Positions 38,151 through 47,362 of a stretch of 64,000 nt of DNA are shown in pieces. Each line of letters starts with the position of its first letter. Position 1 is the first letter of the stretch. Made by a program: the position numbers and the translations under genes. Under the pieces are notes generated by a model that ran no database searches, had not been told where the DNA came from, and worked only from the letters and a program-made list of their open reading frames with translations. The DNA is from CAVQJU01 sp963754955. Its GTDB lineage: Bacteria; Acidobacteriota; Vicinamibacteria; Vicinamibacterales; CAVVIG01. Where the stretch lies: the NCBI GenBank assembly GCA_963754955.1, contig CAVWHY010000002.1, forward strand, positions 60,708-124,707, given 5' to 3'.

Positions 38151-39070
38151 CGCGGCGTCACCAGCAGATGGTGGCCGTCACGGGCGATGATCGCCCGACG
38201 GTACACGGCTCCGGCCGGAATCTGAACGCGATCGGTCACGATGCACTCCTCCACGTTTGCACCGGCGCCAACCTCGACGTCGTCCCACAGGATCGATCGT
38301 GTGACTTGCGCGCCGGGGGCGAGGCGCGTCCCGCGTCCGTACGCGTCTTCGGGCGGCCGGCCTGCCAGGTACTCGAATGACGTGTTCCAGTAATCCTCCG
38401 GCGTGCCGATGTCCTGAAGTGCGGCCTCGCAGAAAAACCCCTGGATGCACCCCGGTTTCGTTTCGAGCAGCCGGTCGTACACGTCGCCGACCGAGTTGAC
38501 CGGCTCGCCACCGGGAAGCGACGCGAACGCGTCCGTCTGCGCGGCCTGCACGCCCACGAACAGATGCGAACCTTCAGCGCCTGCGCCGCGAGGCGCAAAG
38601 CCCGTCACGCGGCCGCCGGCCCCTGTCAGCACGCCCCCGTACTTCTGCGGCTCGCGGTTGGGCGCGAGCGCGAGCGTCACCAGGGCGCCGGATCCCTCGT
38701 GCGTGGCCGCCAGTGCGTGCACGTTGACGTTGGTCAGCGTGTCGCCGTTCACGATGAAGAAGCTGCGGGCGCCGATGATGGGCAGCGCCTGCCTGGGTCC
38801 GCCCGCGCTGCCGAGGACCGCCGGTTGTTCCCAGGAATACCGCACGCGCGCGCCGAGGTCGCGGCCGTCTCCGACCACGGCCGTCAGCGTGTGGGGAAGA
38901 TGGTGGAGGTTAAGAACGAGATCGCGAACGCCCTGTCCGGCGAGCCATTGGATGATCCGACGCACCAGCGGTTCGCCCGCGACCGGGACGGCGGGCTTGG
39001 CGCGCACCGACGTCAGCGGTCGCAGGCGCGTGCCGAGACCGGCCGTGAGCACGAGCGCGTGAGACAGCAT
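38147..39070 (-). CDS. murU: MurU-like sugar-1-phosphate nucleotidyltransferase
   Basis: This protein of about 307 residues has the nucleotidyltransferase signature LTAGLGTRLRPLTSVRAKPAVPVAG, the metal Asp in FIVNGDTLTN, and a C-terminal left-handed beta-helix-like tail (RLAPGAQVTRSILWDDVEVGAGANV). MurU itself is shorter, and the beta-helix tail is more like GlmU or GDP-mannose pyrophosphorylases, so the sugar may differ. The pairing with the AmgK-like kinase supports UDP-MurNAc or UDP-GlcNAc salvage. ATG 39070 is the start that gives the standard N-terminus. Confidence 0.8.
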   Translation of the reverse strand: MLSHALVLTAGLGTRLRPLTSVRAKPAVPVAGEPLVRRIIQWLAGQGVRDLVLNLHHLPHTLTAVVGDGRDLGARVRYSWEQPAVLGSAGGPRQALPIIGARSFFIVNGDTLTNVNVHALAATHEGSGALVTLALAPNREPQKYGGVLTGAGGRVTGFAPRGAGAEGSHLFVGVQAAQTDAFASLPGGEPVNSVGDVYDRLLETKPGCIQGFFCEAALQDIGTPEDYWNTSFEYLAGRPPEDAYGRGTRLAPGAQVTRSILWDDVEVGAGANVEECIVTDRVQIPAGAVYRRAIIARDGHHLLVTPR

Positions 39071-39075
39071 CCGCG

Positions 39076-39633
39076 TCAGTCGGCCTCGAACAGCATGTCG
39101 CGCGCCGCCAGGCCGCGCTGCCCGCAGTATTGGACGAACAACCCTCGATACGATTCCAGCACGTAGTCGGCGGGGGCCCGGCCCAGCCTCTGCGCCACGC
39201 GATCGATGCCGGCCTCGCCGCCCTCGATCTCGACGAACACACCAACGGGCGTCTCGTCGATCGCCACGGTGCAGTCGTCGAGGGAAAACTCCTCGCGGTA
39301 CTTCTGGTAGCGGAACCACACCCGGAACCCCAGTTCCTCGAACAGGTGCAGCAACAGGTGTCCGTCGCTGACGACCGTCTCAAGTTCCTCTCGCACTTTC
39401 ACGCGAGCGGGCTGCACCGGTCCCTTGAACGTCAGCAGGCTCCGGCCGCCGTCCACACGGACGCGAAGGGCAGACCGGCGGCGGCGCAAGTCTTCGCCCG
39501 TCGTGTCGAGCAGCGAGTCTTCCTGGAGGCGCCGGCCGTGGACGGGAGTGGCCCCAGTGGCCATGACGGCGCCGCGGGCCGTTTCCGCGCTGTCGAATCG
39601 CAGCTTGACCTCGCGCTCGAGATGCCCGGACAT
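39076..39633 (-). CDS. CYTH-domain protein (class IV adenylate cyclase-like / triphosphate tunnel enzyme)
   Basis: This 185-residue protein starts with the hallmark ExExK motif (LEREVKLRF). It shows the tunnel-strand residues of CYTH proteins: RRRRSALRVRVDGGRSLLTFKGP, VKVREELE, and the later IDETPVGVFVEIEG. Family members are adenylate cyclases (CyaB), thiamine triphosphatases or inorganic triphosphatases, and sequence alone does not choose between them. It is the first gene of the operon with the MurU- and AmgK-like genes (5 bp before MurU). Confidence 0.85.
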   Translation of the reverse strand: MSGHLEREVKLRFDSAETARGAVMATGATPVHGRRLQEDSLLDTTGEDLRRRRSALRVRVDGGRSLLTFKGPVQPARVKVREELETVVSDGHLLLHLFEELGFRVWFRYQKYREEFSLDDCTVAIDETPVGVFVEIEGGEAGIDRVAQRLGRAPADYVLESYRGLFVQYCGQRGLAARDMLFEAD

Positions 39634-39650
39634 GTCCGCCTATTCTAGGG

Positions 39651-39696
39651 CAGGCGGGTCGGGCGGGGCGGGGTCAGGCGGGTCGGGCGGGCCAGG
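39651..39696. repeat. G-rich 9-bp tandem repeat
   Basis: The units are CAGGCGGGT, CGGGCGGGG, a short CGGGGT, then CAGGCGGGT and CGGGCGGGC. Several runs of three or more G on the plus strand could form a G-quadruplex. It lies between the CYTH gene start and the end of the methyltransferase gene. Confidence 0.8.
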
Positions 39697-39709
39697 TGGA
39701 AACGGCGCG

Positions 39710-40816
39710 TCACGTGACGCGCACGCGGAATGAGCAGCCGGCCAGCGCCGGCGTTCCGACGTCCTTGGCGAAGATCATCACCTTGTGCGTGCTGCCGAGG
39801 CCGCCCGGCATGAGGAGCGTCTTCAGCGCGAGGCGCCGTTTCAGATCCCCTGCGTCAATCGCCGCCGCCCCCAGTCCCATCAGGAAGTACGTCTGATCGA
39901 GGAAGCCGATGGTCGTCAGGCCCGCGGCTTCGGCCGCCATCCGCACGCCCGTGAAATCGACGTGGGCCGTGATGTCCTGTTCGCCCGCATCGTCGAGCCA
40001 TGCCGGAGCGTCCGCCGGACGCTCGGGGCCGGCCATCGTGTGCCGTGAAAACGTGGCCAGGGTGCCGCCAGCGTGCGTGACCGAGTACAGCTCGCGTGCC
40101 TCGTGCCCGTAGTCGATGACGACGATGAAGCCGCGGGATAACCGGTGGGCCGCGGCGCGAATCCACTCGATGGCGCGGAGGTTGATTTCGCCCCGCCATC
40201 CCGGCTCGAGCGTCACGCCGAGCCGATCGAGATATGCGGCGAGCTCGGGCGTGGACGGCGGGCCCTCGATCGCGCGCAGCGAGCCGGACGAGCCTTCGAC
40301 GTAGATCTCGCGCAGGCCGTCGCGGCGCATCACGACCTGGTGCACCGGCAGCGCGTCCAGCAATTCGTTGGCGAACAGGATGCCTTCGAAGGACGCCGGC
40401 AGCTCCGCGGACGAGGATACGAGCCGCTCGGCCATGGTCTCGAGCACTTCGTGCTGCCCTGCGCGGGCGGCAGGGCTGGCCTCGACGAGATGAAGGCGGA
40501 TCCGCTCGTAGAACGACGGATCGCGGCGGCGAGCCGCCCGAAGAACGTCCGCCGATAGCCGGCCATTGCCCGCCGCGGCCTCGACGAGATCGACCGGGTG
40601 CAACGCGGATGATTTCTGTCCGTGCGCTCGGTGCTCGGCGTTGTTCGTCGTCAGGACCTCCGCCATCTCCGCGAACTGGACCTCGAGCAGCTCGCCGAAC
40701 ACCGGCCCGACGTCGACGCTGGTGAAGAAATCGCCGGAACGGCCTGACCGCTGGGCGGCGCGGGCGTAGTAGCCGGTCTCCGGGTGATAGAGGGCGAGAT
40801 CCATGAACGCGGCCAC
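39710..40816 (-). CDS. SAM-dependent methyltransferase, MidA/NDUFAF7 family
   Basis: This is a COG1565-type protein with FMDLALYHPETGYYARA, GDFFTSVDVGPVFGELL, the SAM-binding DLVEAAAGNGRLSADVLRA, and FANELLDALPVHQVV. The mitochondrial relative methylates a complex I subunit; bacterial targets are not known. Homology extends upstream of the GTG at 40816 (DLLPYIRERGPLTV), up to the stop of the DegP gene, but no normal start codon is in frame there. A rare start or a one-base error is likely. Confidence 0.85.
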   Translation of the reverse strand: MAAFMDLALYHPETGYYARAAQRSGRSGDFFTSVDVGPVFGELLEVQFAEMAEVLTTNNAEHRAHGQKSSALHPVDLVEAAAGNGRLSADVLRAARRRDPSFYERIRLHLVEASPAARAGQHEVLETMAERLVSSSAELPASFEGILFANELLDALPVHQVVMRRDGLREIYVEGSSGSLRAIEGPPSTPELAAYLDRLGVTLEPGWRGEINLRAIEWIRAAAHRLSRGFIVVIDYGHEARELYSVTHAGGTLATFSRHTMAGPERPADAPAWLDDAGEQDITAHVDFTGVRMAAEAAGLTTIGFLDQTYFLMGLGAAAIDAGDLKRRLALKTLLMPGGLGSTHKVMIFAKDVGTPALAGCSFRVRVT

Positions 40817-40860
40817 GGTGAGCGGGCCGCGTTCACGGATATAGGGGAGCAGATCCGTCG

Positions 40861-42489
40861 CTATTCCTTCTTCACGGTGACGAACACTTCGCCGTCGCCC
40901 CGCCAGATGAGGATCTGCGCGATGCGGCCCGACGCCACGGTCTGCAGCTCGCGCGCCGCGTCGGCGGCGGTCGCGACCGGCTTGCGGTTCACTGAGAGGA
41001 TGATGTCTCCCGCGCGGAGCAGGCCGGCCGACGGCCCGTCGGGATCCACCTCGGTCACGAGGGCGCCCGTCCTGCCCGAGGGCAGCTGCTGGCGGCGCGA
41101 GATCTGCGGCGTCACGTTACCGAGCGTCAAGCCGAACCCGCCGCCCTGCTGCGTCTCGGGGATCGGATTGGCCTCGGACCGCGTGGAACGCTGGCTCTGC
41201 TGCTCGGCGTCGAGATCCAGCTGATCGACCGTCACGTTCAGCGTCCGCTCCTGCTTGTTCCGCAGGACCTTCACGGGAACCGACGTCCCCGGCTTGGTCG
41301 AGATCACCATCTTGACGAGGTCGTCGCGATTCGGCACCGGCCGCCCGTTGTACTCCGTGATCACGTCGCCGGGTTCGATGCCGCCCTTCTGCGCGGCGCC
41401 GCCGGCAAGCACCGAGCCGACGACCGCGCCGGTGCGCGACTTGAGGCCGAAGTCCTCGTAGCCCTCGCGCGGCACGGCCGAAACAGTCACGCCGATGCGG
41501 CCCCGAATGACCTTGCCCTCGCGCAGCTGGGGCAGCAGATCCCGGACGGTGTTGATCGGCACAGCGAAGCCGATGCCGATGTTGCCCTCGGTGCGGCCGT
41601 TGCTGATGATGGCCGTGTTGATGCCGATGACCTCGCCGCGGATGTTCAGCAGCGGTCCGCCTGAGTTGCCGGGGTTGATTGCCGCGTCGGTCTGCAGCAT
41701 CTCGTTCGACCGCCCGTCGGTCACCTGGAATGGCCGCTTCGTCGCGCTGATGACGCCGACGCTGACGGTATGCGCGAGGCTGAACGGGTTGCCGATGGCC
41801 ATCACCCAGTCGCCCGGCGCCATCTGCGACGAATCGCCGAACTTCGCTTCCGGCAGCGGGGTGCTGGGCTTGTCGATCAGCTGGATGAGCGCGCTGTCGG
41901 TGAGGGCGTCGTGGCCGATGACCTTGGCGCTGTAGGTCGTCTCATCGTCGGCGTAGAGCAGCACATCAATCTTGATGGCGTCTTCCACGACGTGGTTGTT
42001 CGTCAGGATGAGGCCTTCCTTGCTGATGATGAAGCCCGTGCCGGTCGCCCGCGTGGTCGGCTCGCGCTGACGGCGCTTGTTGTTGCCCTGGCCGTTCTCG
42101 TCATTGCCTCCAGGGCCTCCGGGGCCTCCGGGGGCCTGGCCGCCGGGACCGCCGAAGAAACGGCGGAGGAAGTCGTCGGGCGCGCCGCCGCCGCCCCCGC
42201 CGAACAGATCCTCGAGGTCCTGGGCCTTCGCCTTCATCTCGGTCCGGATGTTGACGACCATCGGGGCCTGCGTCTTCGCGATGTTCCGGAACGTGTCGGC
42301 GCTCAACGCGCCGGTGAGCGGCGCGCTGTTCATCGGCGGCATGGCAAGCGATTGCGCCGACGAGGCGGGCGCGAGATCCAGGCGCGACGCGATGACCATG
42401 CCGACTGCCACCGACGCGATGACGATGAGCGGCAGGTAGACGAGCGTCAGCTTCGGCAGGGACAACAGGGTGAACTTGCGGGTGGACAT
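40861..42489 (-). CDS. DegP/HtrA-type periplasmic serine protease (Do family)
   Basis: After an N-terminal membrane anchor the catalytic triad is His166 (LTNNHVVEDA), Asp198 (HDALTDSALIQL) and Ser276 (NPGNSGGPLL). Two PDZ domains follow, the first around GAVVGSVLAGGAAQKGGIEP. The LA loop before the protease core is very Gly-rich (GGGGGG, GGPGGQAPGGPGGPGG). The protein should degrade or refold misfolded envelope proteins. AGGAGGAG precedes the ATG. Its stop is next to the methyltransferase gene, so the two form an operon. Confidence 0.95.
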   Translation of the reverse strand: MSTRKFTLLSLPKLTLVYLPLIVIASVAVGMVIASRLDLAPASSAQSLAMPPMNSAPLTGALSADTFRNIAKTQAPMVVNIRTEMKAKAQDLEDLFGGGGGGAPDDFLRRFFGGPGGQAPGGPGGPGGNDENGQGNNKRRQREPTTRATGTGFIISKEGLILTNNHVVEDAIKIDVLLYADDETTYSAKVIGHDALTDSALIQLIDKPSTPLPEAKFGDSSQMAPGDWVMAIGNPFSLAHTVSVGVISATKRPFQVTDGRSNEMLQTDAAINPGNSGGPLLNIRGEVIGINTAIISNGRTEGNIGIGFAVPINTVRDLLPQLREGKVIRGRIGVTVSAVPREGYEDFGLKSRTGAVVGSVLAGGAAQKGGIEPGDVITEYNGRPVPNRDDLVKMVISTKPGTSVPVKVLRNKQERTLNVTVDQLDLDAEQQSQRSTRSEANPIPETQQGGGFGLTLGNVTPQISRRQQLPSGRTGALVTEVDPDGPSAGLLRAGDIILSVNRKPVATAADAARELQTVASGRIAQILIWRGDGEVFVTVKKE

Positions 42490-42499
42490 CGAACTCCTC

Positions 42500-43699
42500 C
42501 TAAACGAGCGCCAGAATCTTGCTCTGCAGCGGGCCGGTCACGCTGGCGTCCCGGCCACCCATGGTCATGTTGATTTCCGATCGCACGCCGAAGTCGTCGA
42601 AGTACAGGCCCGGTTCAATCGTAAAGCCGGCGCCGTCCAGGAGCCGCCGATCGTCGTGTGTCTCGTAGTCGTCCATGTTGACGCCGTTCCCGTGCACGGA
42701 TTCGCCAAGGCTGTGGCCTGTCCGGTGCAGGATGTGGGCGCCGTACCCGGCGGCGCGCAGCACCGACGACGCGGCGCGATCGACTTCCCAGCCGCGAAGC
42801 TCGCGGCCTTCGCGGGCCGCGTTCGTGACCAGCGCCACGGCGGCATCACGCCCCGCCGCCACCGTCGAAAACACCTGCTCGTAGCGCTCCGGCACCTGCG
42901 CGCCAGTGTAGCCGACCCACGTGATGTCGGCGAACACAGCCTGGGGACGGTCCAGCTTCCCCCAGAGGTCGAGCAGCACGATCTCGCCCGGGCGAATCAC
43001 CCGGTTAACGGCGGCGGTCGGCATGTAGTGCGGGTTGCCGGCGTTCTCCTGGGCGGCGACGATCGGCGGTGAGTCGCTGACGAGGCCTTCGTCGCGGAAC
43101 CAGCCGGTCATGAGCTGCTGAATGTCGTACTCGTTCGTCGGCGTGCCCGAGGCCAGGCGCGACCTGACGGCGTCGAACGCGCGGTCCTTGATGCGGTAAA
43201 GGGCTTCCGACGCCCGTTTGTGCGTCTCAAGCGCGGCGGCGTCCCAGATCGTCGCGAAGCGCTGGACGAGGTCGCCTGACGACACCACGTCGATGCCCAT
43301 TCCCCGCACCAATTCGACGGTGCCGGCGTCAACACGCGCGATGTACGGGATGGCGCAGAGCGGCGAGTACTCCATCGCGACGCGCCGTACGCCGCGGAGC
43401 AGCTCGCGCAAGCCGGCTTCGAGCTCGTCACGGCCCGCGTAACGCGCCTTCGAGCCTGGCAACTGGTCGAGCGCGCGGCGCTCGATGGCATGAACGAGGC
43501 CGCGTGGCTCGCCGGAGGCGGGGATGAGGTAGTACCAGCGCCGGGTGGCGAGGTGTCCGCCATCCCGGCCGATGCCGGCGATCTCGCCGGCGATCGGGTT
43601 CAACCCGTGAAAATCGTACAGCAGCCAGCCGTCGAGGCCGTCGGCGGCGAGGGCGGCCTGAACGGCGCTGACGTCGAGCCCGGCCGTCGCCTGGGGCAT
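42500..43699 (-). CDS. M24-family metallopeptidase (Xaa-Pro aminopeptidase-like)
   Basis: This protein of about 399 residues has an N-terminal creatinase-like domain and a C-terminal pita-bread fold. Metal-ligand segments are VLLDLWGKLDRP, FADITWVGY, RTGHSLGESVHGNG, FTIEPGLYFDDFG and VRSEINM. The substrate is probably X-Pro dipeptides or peptides. ATG 43699 matches the family start. It lies 11 bp upstream of the DegP gene. Confidence 0.9.
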   Translation of the reverse strand: MPQATAGLDVSAVQAALAADGLDGWLLYDFHGLNPIAGEIAGIGRDGGHLATRRWYYLIPASGEPRGLVHAIERRALDQLPGSKARYAGRDELEAGLRELLRGVRRVAMEYSPLCAIPYIARVDAGTVELVRGMGIDVVSSGDLVQRFATIWDAAALETHKRASEALYRIKDRAFDAVRSRLASGTPTNEYDIQQLMTGWFRDEGLVSDSPPIVAAQENAGNPHYMPTAAVNRVIRPGEIVLLDLWGKLDRPQAVFADITWVGYTGAQVPERYEQVFSTVAAGRDAAVALVTNAAREGRELRGWEVDRAASSVLRAAGYGAHILHRTGHSLGESVHGNGVNMDDYETHDDRRLLDGAGFTIEPGLYFDDFGVRSEINMTMGGRDASVTGPLQSKILALV

Positions 43700-43799
43700 C
43701 CCGCAAGTATAACGTGCCAACCGGGCGGAGTCCGCGGCTCAGGCATTCAGCGCCGCCAGAAAACCGGCCCGTCCCAATCAGGTAGGGCATAATTCGGGC

Positions 43800-45938
43800 A
43801 TGAGCCGCACTACCAGCACCGTCGGCCTGATTCTGGCCCTGGCGGGAAGCGCGCTTGTCTCGGGCCAGGCACCTGCCGGTCAGCCGGCGGCTCAGCCGCC
43901 CGCCGTGGGACAGGCCCAGGGACCGACCTTCAAGGTTCAAGTCGACTACGTCGAAGTCGACGCGCTCGTAACCGACGCGCGCGGGAACTACGTGCGCGAT
44001 CTGAAGAGGGAAGACTTCCAGGTCTTCGAGGACGGGAAGCCGCAGGCGGTCACCGACTTCGCGCTTGTGGACATTCCGATCGAGCGCGCCGAGCGCCCGC
44101 TGTTCGCGAAGCAGGCGATCGAGCCGGATGTGCGCAGCAACGAGCGGCCCTTCGACGGCCGCATCTACGTCATGCTCCTCGACGAGGCGCACACCCTGCC
44201 GTCGAACACGAATCTCGTCCGGCGCGCGGCGCAGAAGTTCATCGACGAGAAGCTCGGCGCCAACGATCTGATGGCCGTGGTGTTCGCGCGGGGCGTCGTG
44301 GGAGGCGGCGGCAGCTACGGGCAGGAGTTCACGAACAACAAGCGCCTCCTGAGCCTCGCCGTGCAGCAGTTTGCCGGGTCGGCTCCCCGCTCGGCCACGC
44401 TGAACAAACTGCAGGATTACGTCAACACCTCGGCTGCGCGCTCGGCCGGCGCGGGCGGACCGCCGCAGGACATGGACCGGCAGGAGCGCGAGTTCAACGC
44501 GCGCGCGATGCTCGAGGAAATGACCGCCGTCGCGGACTGGTTCGCGAGCGTCCGCGGGCGCAAGAAGACGCTTCTGCTGTTCAGTGAGGGCATCAGCTAC
44601 GACATCCACGATCCCTTCGCCAACGGCGGCAACAACGCGGCGTCGATGATCATGTCGCGAATGCAGGATTTCATCAGGTCGGCCACGAAGGCCAACGTCA
44701 GCCTGTACGCGATCGACCCGCGCGGGTTGATGGCGCTCTCGGACGGCAACATCGAGCTCGTCAGTGTCGGCGGAGGCGATCCCAACGCCGCGGGCCTCAA
44801 CGAGCGGGGGCTGCAGGAAGAAAGCCGCCTCGCGCGCGAGAGCCTGCAGACCTTCGCCGAAGAAACCGGCGGCTTCGCCGTCGTCAACACCAACGGCTTC
44901 GCGAACGCGTACGACCGTATTGTTCAGGAGAACAGCGCGTACTACGTGCTCGCGTACTATCCGCCGAACCCGAAACGCGACGGCAAGTTCCACAAGATCG
45001 AGGTCCGCGTCACGCGGCCCGGACTGACGGTTCGCTCGCGTCGCGGCTACGCGAATCCGACGGGCAAGATCCCGACGCCTGCCAAGACCACCCTGTCGCC
45101 GGAACTGCGCGACACGCTGGAGAGCCCGCTGCCCGTGAGCGGTCTCGGCATGAAAGTGTTTGCGGCGCCGTTCAAAGGAACCGCGCCGAACGCGTCGGTC
45201 CTCCTCGGCGTGGAGCTGCGCGGCCGCGACATCAGCACGGCGGCCAATTCAGGCCTCGAGCTCGCGTTCTTTGCGGTGGACGCCAAAGGCAAGCTGAAGG
45301 GATCGAGCCGCGAAACGCTGGCGCTCAACCTCAGGCCCGAGACCAAGACCCGCGTCGAGCAGGGCAGCATCCGCATGCTCAGCCGGTTGAACATCCCCGC
45401 CGGACGTTATCAGCTGCGCGTCGGCGCGCGCGACGTCACGGGCGGCGCGCTGGGCTCCGTGCTGTACGACCTCGACGTGCCTGACTTCGACAAGCCGCCG
45501 ATCGTGATGAGCGGCCTCGTGCTGACCTCGGCCGCGTCGAGCCTGATGCCGACGGCCAAGCCCGACGCGGACCTGCGCCAGGTGCTGCCTGGCCCGCCCG
45601 TGGCGGCACGCGCGTTTGCCCAGGACGATCAGGTGGCGTTCTTCACGGACATCTACGACAACGACACGTCGAACGTCCACGTCGTGGACGTCACCGCGAC
45701 GCTCACCGCGGACGAAGGACGGGTCGTCTTCAAGAATGCCGAGGAGCGTTCGACCGCCGACCTCGCAGGGAAGAAGGGCGGCTTCGGGTACGGATCGGCG
45801 ATCTCGCTGAAGGACTACCCGCCAGGCCTCTATGTCCTGAAAGTCGAGGCGCGCTCGCGTCTGGGCAACAACGCCACCGCCAGCCGCGAAGTGCAGGTCA
45901 CGATTACGCCCCCGGAAAGCCAGCCTCGCCAGCCATGA
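43800..45938 (+). CDS. VWFA-related Acidobacterial domain protein, secreted
   Basis: This 712-residue protein has a signal peptide and the N-terminal FKVQVDYVEVDALVTDARGNYVRDLKREDFQVFEDGKPQ motif typical of the Acidobacterial VWFA-related family (given as a landmark by its ends FKVQVDYVEVDA and FQVFEDGK). A von Willebrand A-like domain follows (YVMLLDEAHTLPS, LLLFSEGISYD), in which the classic DxSxS metal site is changed to DEAHT. A beta-rich C-terminal half completes it. The family is very abundant in Acidobacteriota and its role is unknown. A CATAAT hexamer lies 6 bp before the ATG. Confidence 0.9.
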   Translation: MSRTTSTVGLILALAGSALVSGQAPAGQPAAQPPAVGQAQGPTFKVQVDYVEVDALVTDARGNYVRDLKREDFQVFEDGKPQAVTDFALVDIPIERAERPLFAKQAIEPDVRSNERPFDGRIYVMLLDEAHTLPSNTNLVRRAAQKFIDEKLGANDLMAVVFARGVVGGGGSYGQEFTNNKRLLSLAVQQFAGSAPRSATLNKLQDYVNTSAARSAGAGGPPQDMDRQEREFNARAMLEEMTAVADWFASVRGRKKTLLLFSEGISYDIHDPFANGGNNAASMIMSRMQDFIRSATKANVSLYAIDPRGLMALSDGNIELVSVGGGDPNAAGLNERGLQEESRLARESLQTFAEETGGFAVVNTNGFANAYDRIVQENSAYYVLAYYPPNPKRDGKFHKIEVRVTRPGLTVRSRRGYANPTGKIPTPAKTTLSPELRDTLESPLPVSGLGMKVFAAPFKGTAPNASVLLGVELRGRDISTAANSGLELAFFAVDAKGKLKGSSRETLALNLRPETKTRVEQGSIRMLSRLNIPAGRYQLRVGARDVTGGALGSVLYDLDVPDFDKPPIVMSGLVLTSAASSLMPTAKPDADLRQVLPGPPVAARAFAQDDQVAFFTDIYDNDTSNVHVVDVTATLTADEGRVVFKNAEERSTADLAGKKGGFGYGSAISLKDYPPGLYVLKVEARSRLGNNATASREVQVTITPPESQPRQP

Positions 45939-46354
45939 CGTTCATGCTGTCTCTCGTCGCGACGTTCCTGATGACGCTCCAGGCGCCGGCGCCCATCCGC
46001 TCGATCGACAAGGGCCTCGACAGCCAGTTGGACACGCCGCGTCAGGCGACAGTGCGTACGGCGGCCGAGTGGGAAGCGCTCTGGCGCCTGCACGGGGGCG
46101 AGCGCGCCAGACCGCCCGTGGACTTCGCGAAGGAACTGGTCGTGGGGGTGTTTATGGGAAGCCGGCCGTCGGCCGGCTTCTCGGTAGAAATTGTCGGTAC
46201 CCGCGTCGACGGGTCCGTCCTCGTCGTTCAGTACCGCGAAACTCGCCCTCCGGCGGACGCGCTCGTCGCGCAGGTACTGACGATGCCGTACCACATTGCG
46301 GCCGTGCCGAAGCGCGCGGGCGTGACCGACGTCAGGTTCGAAAAGATTCCGTAA
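45935..46354 (+). CDS. PrcB C-terminal-domain secreted protein
   Basis: This protein of 139 residues has a short N-terminal hydrophobic segment and the PrcB-type core (TVRTAAEWEALWRLHG, VDFAKELVVGVFMGSRPSAGFSVEI, PYHIAAVPK). In spirochaetes PrcB is a lipoprotein that joins a chymotrypsin-like protease complex; here it is probably an envelope partner or protease-interacting protein. It overlaps the VWFA gene by 4 bp. Confidence 0.75.
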   Translation: MTFMLSLVATFLMTLQAPAPIRSIDKGLDSQLDTPRQATVRTAAEWEALWRLHGGERARPPVDFAKELVVGVFMGSRPSAGFSVEIVGTRVDGSVLVVQYRETRPPADALVAQVLTMPYHIAAVPKRAGVTDVRFEKIP

Positions 46355-46846
46355 CTACTTCTTCGCTGCTGCCGGCGCCGCGGCGCCCTTCGACGAATCG
46401 TCAAGCTTGCTGACGCGTTTGGGCTTGACCGTCCCATAGGCATGGCTGAAGTTCCAGCTGTTGCTGTTCATCTTTCCCTGCTGGAAGGGCGTGGTGATGG
46501 TGACCGTGTCCACCGCACCCGCCGCGAGCGGCTTGTCCAGCGTGCCTTCTCCGGCCGCGACGATGTTGCCGGCCTTATCGAACCAGGTTTCGGCGACCTT
46601 CAGACGGGAGATTGGCGCGGTCGCCACGTTCTTCACGCGAATCGTGGTGACGACGTTGTCGCCGTTCTTCTTGGTGACCGGCTGGGTGAACTCCACCTCC
46701 GCCTGACCCTTGATCGGCGGCTCGACCTTCTTGCCGGCGAGCACCTGTTTGAATTCCGGCGCCGTCTGCGCCATCAGACCGCCGGGGGCGACGACGATGC
46801 CGGCTCCAACCAGCGCTGCTACTACTGCGAAGCGCGCACGAGTCAT
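46355..46846 (-). CDS. Secreted FxLYD-like protein of unknown function
   Basis: A signal peptide (VVAALVGAGIVVAPGGLMAQ) precedes a beta-sandwich-like domain (VVTTIRVKNVATAPISRLKVAETWFDKAGNIVAAG) and a basic/Ala-rich tail. The fold resembles FxLYD or DUF3426-type domains. An AGGAGGACAG ribosome site and a TATAAT hexamer about 30 bp upstream of the start suggest it has its own promoter. It ends directly next to the stop of the opposing PrcB-like gene. Confidence 0.65.
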   Translation of the reverse strand: MTRARFAVVAALVGAGIVVAPGGLMAQTAPEFKQVLAGKKVEPPIKGQAEVEFTQPVTKKNGDNVVTTIRVKNVATAPISRLKVAETWFDKAGNIVAAGEGTLDKPLAAGAVDTVTITTPFQQGKMNSNSWNFSHAYGTVKPKRVSKLDDSSKGAAAPAAAKK

Positions 46847-46883
46847 ACCTGTCCTCCTCTGACTTACGGGCGGGGATTATACG

Positions 46884-47343
46884 TTACATCTCACCGTTCC
46901 AATCCTCTGGTTCAGGATTGAGCGAGCGAAAGATTTCCATGTGCCATTTTCCGCCGCCCCAGGGCTCGATGACTTCGGCGGCGACGACGTCCACCAGGAT
47001 TTCCGAGAAGACCCGGCCCTCGGGATCGCCCTCGAGGTGATACGCCGGCTCGTCCCAGCCGAAGTTCGGGTACAGCATCAGCGTGAGGAACAGATCGTAG
47101 CCGTCGTCCACGACGATGAGCTGGCCGCAGGGGCGTTTAAGCGTCGAATGATAGATCAGATATTTCTCGGCGCTGTGCGCGCGGATATAGCGCTTCAGCG
47201 CGAATTCGCGCGCGACGACTTCTTCGACGGCGATCTTCTTGTCCCAGCAGTCGCGGCAGTACTTTCTCTTCGCCTCTCGGCTCCGACACCTCTTTGGCGC
47301 CGCAGAGCGCGCACCGCGACTTGACCACCGACTTTCTCGGCAT
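46884..47343 (-). CDS. Small zinc-ribbon-like protein of unknown function (frameshifted)
   Basis: The N-terminus holds two CxxC pairs (SRCALCGAKEV and KYCRDCWDKK) that could bind one zinc ion. A basic region and a beta-rich acidic C-terminus follow (QLIVVDDGYDLFLTLMLYP, VFSEILVDVVAAEVIEPWG). A shift near 47270 between the two CxxC pairs joins the parts. It starts 19 bp from the divergent VOC gene. I do not recognise the family. Confidence 0.6.
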
Positions 47344-47362
47344 ATCATGAAAGTCTAGCACT

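Noticed and set aside
43800..45938. VWFA protein as part of a defence or ternary (TerY-like) system
   Set aside because: It has a signal peptide and belongs to the common secreted Acidobacterial family; no phosphatase, kinase or nuclease partner is next to it.
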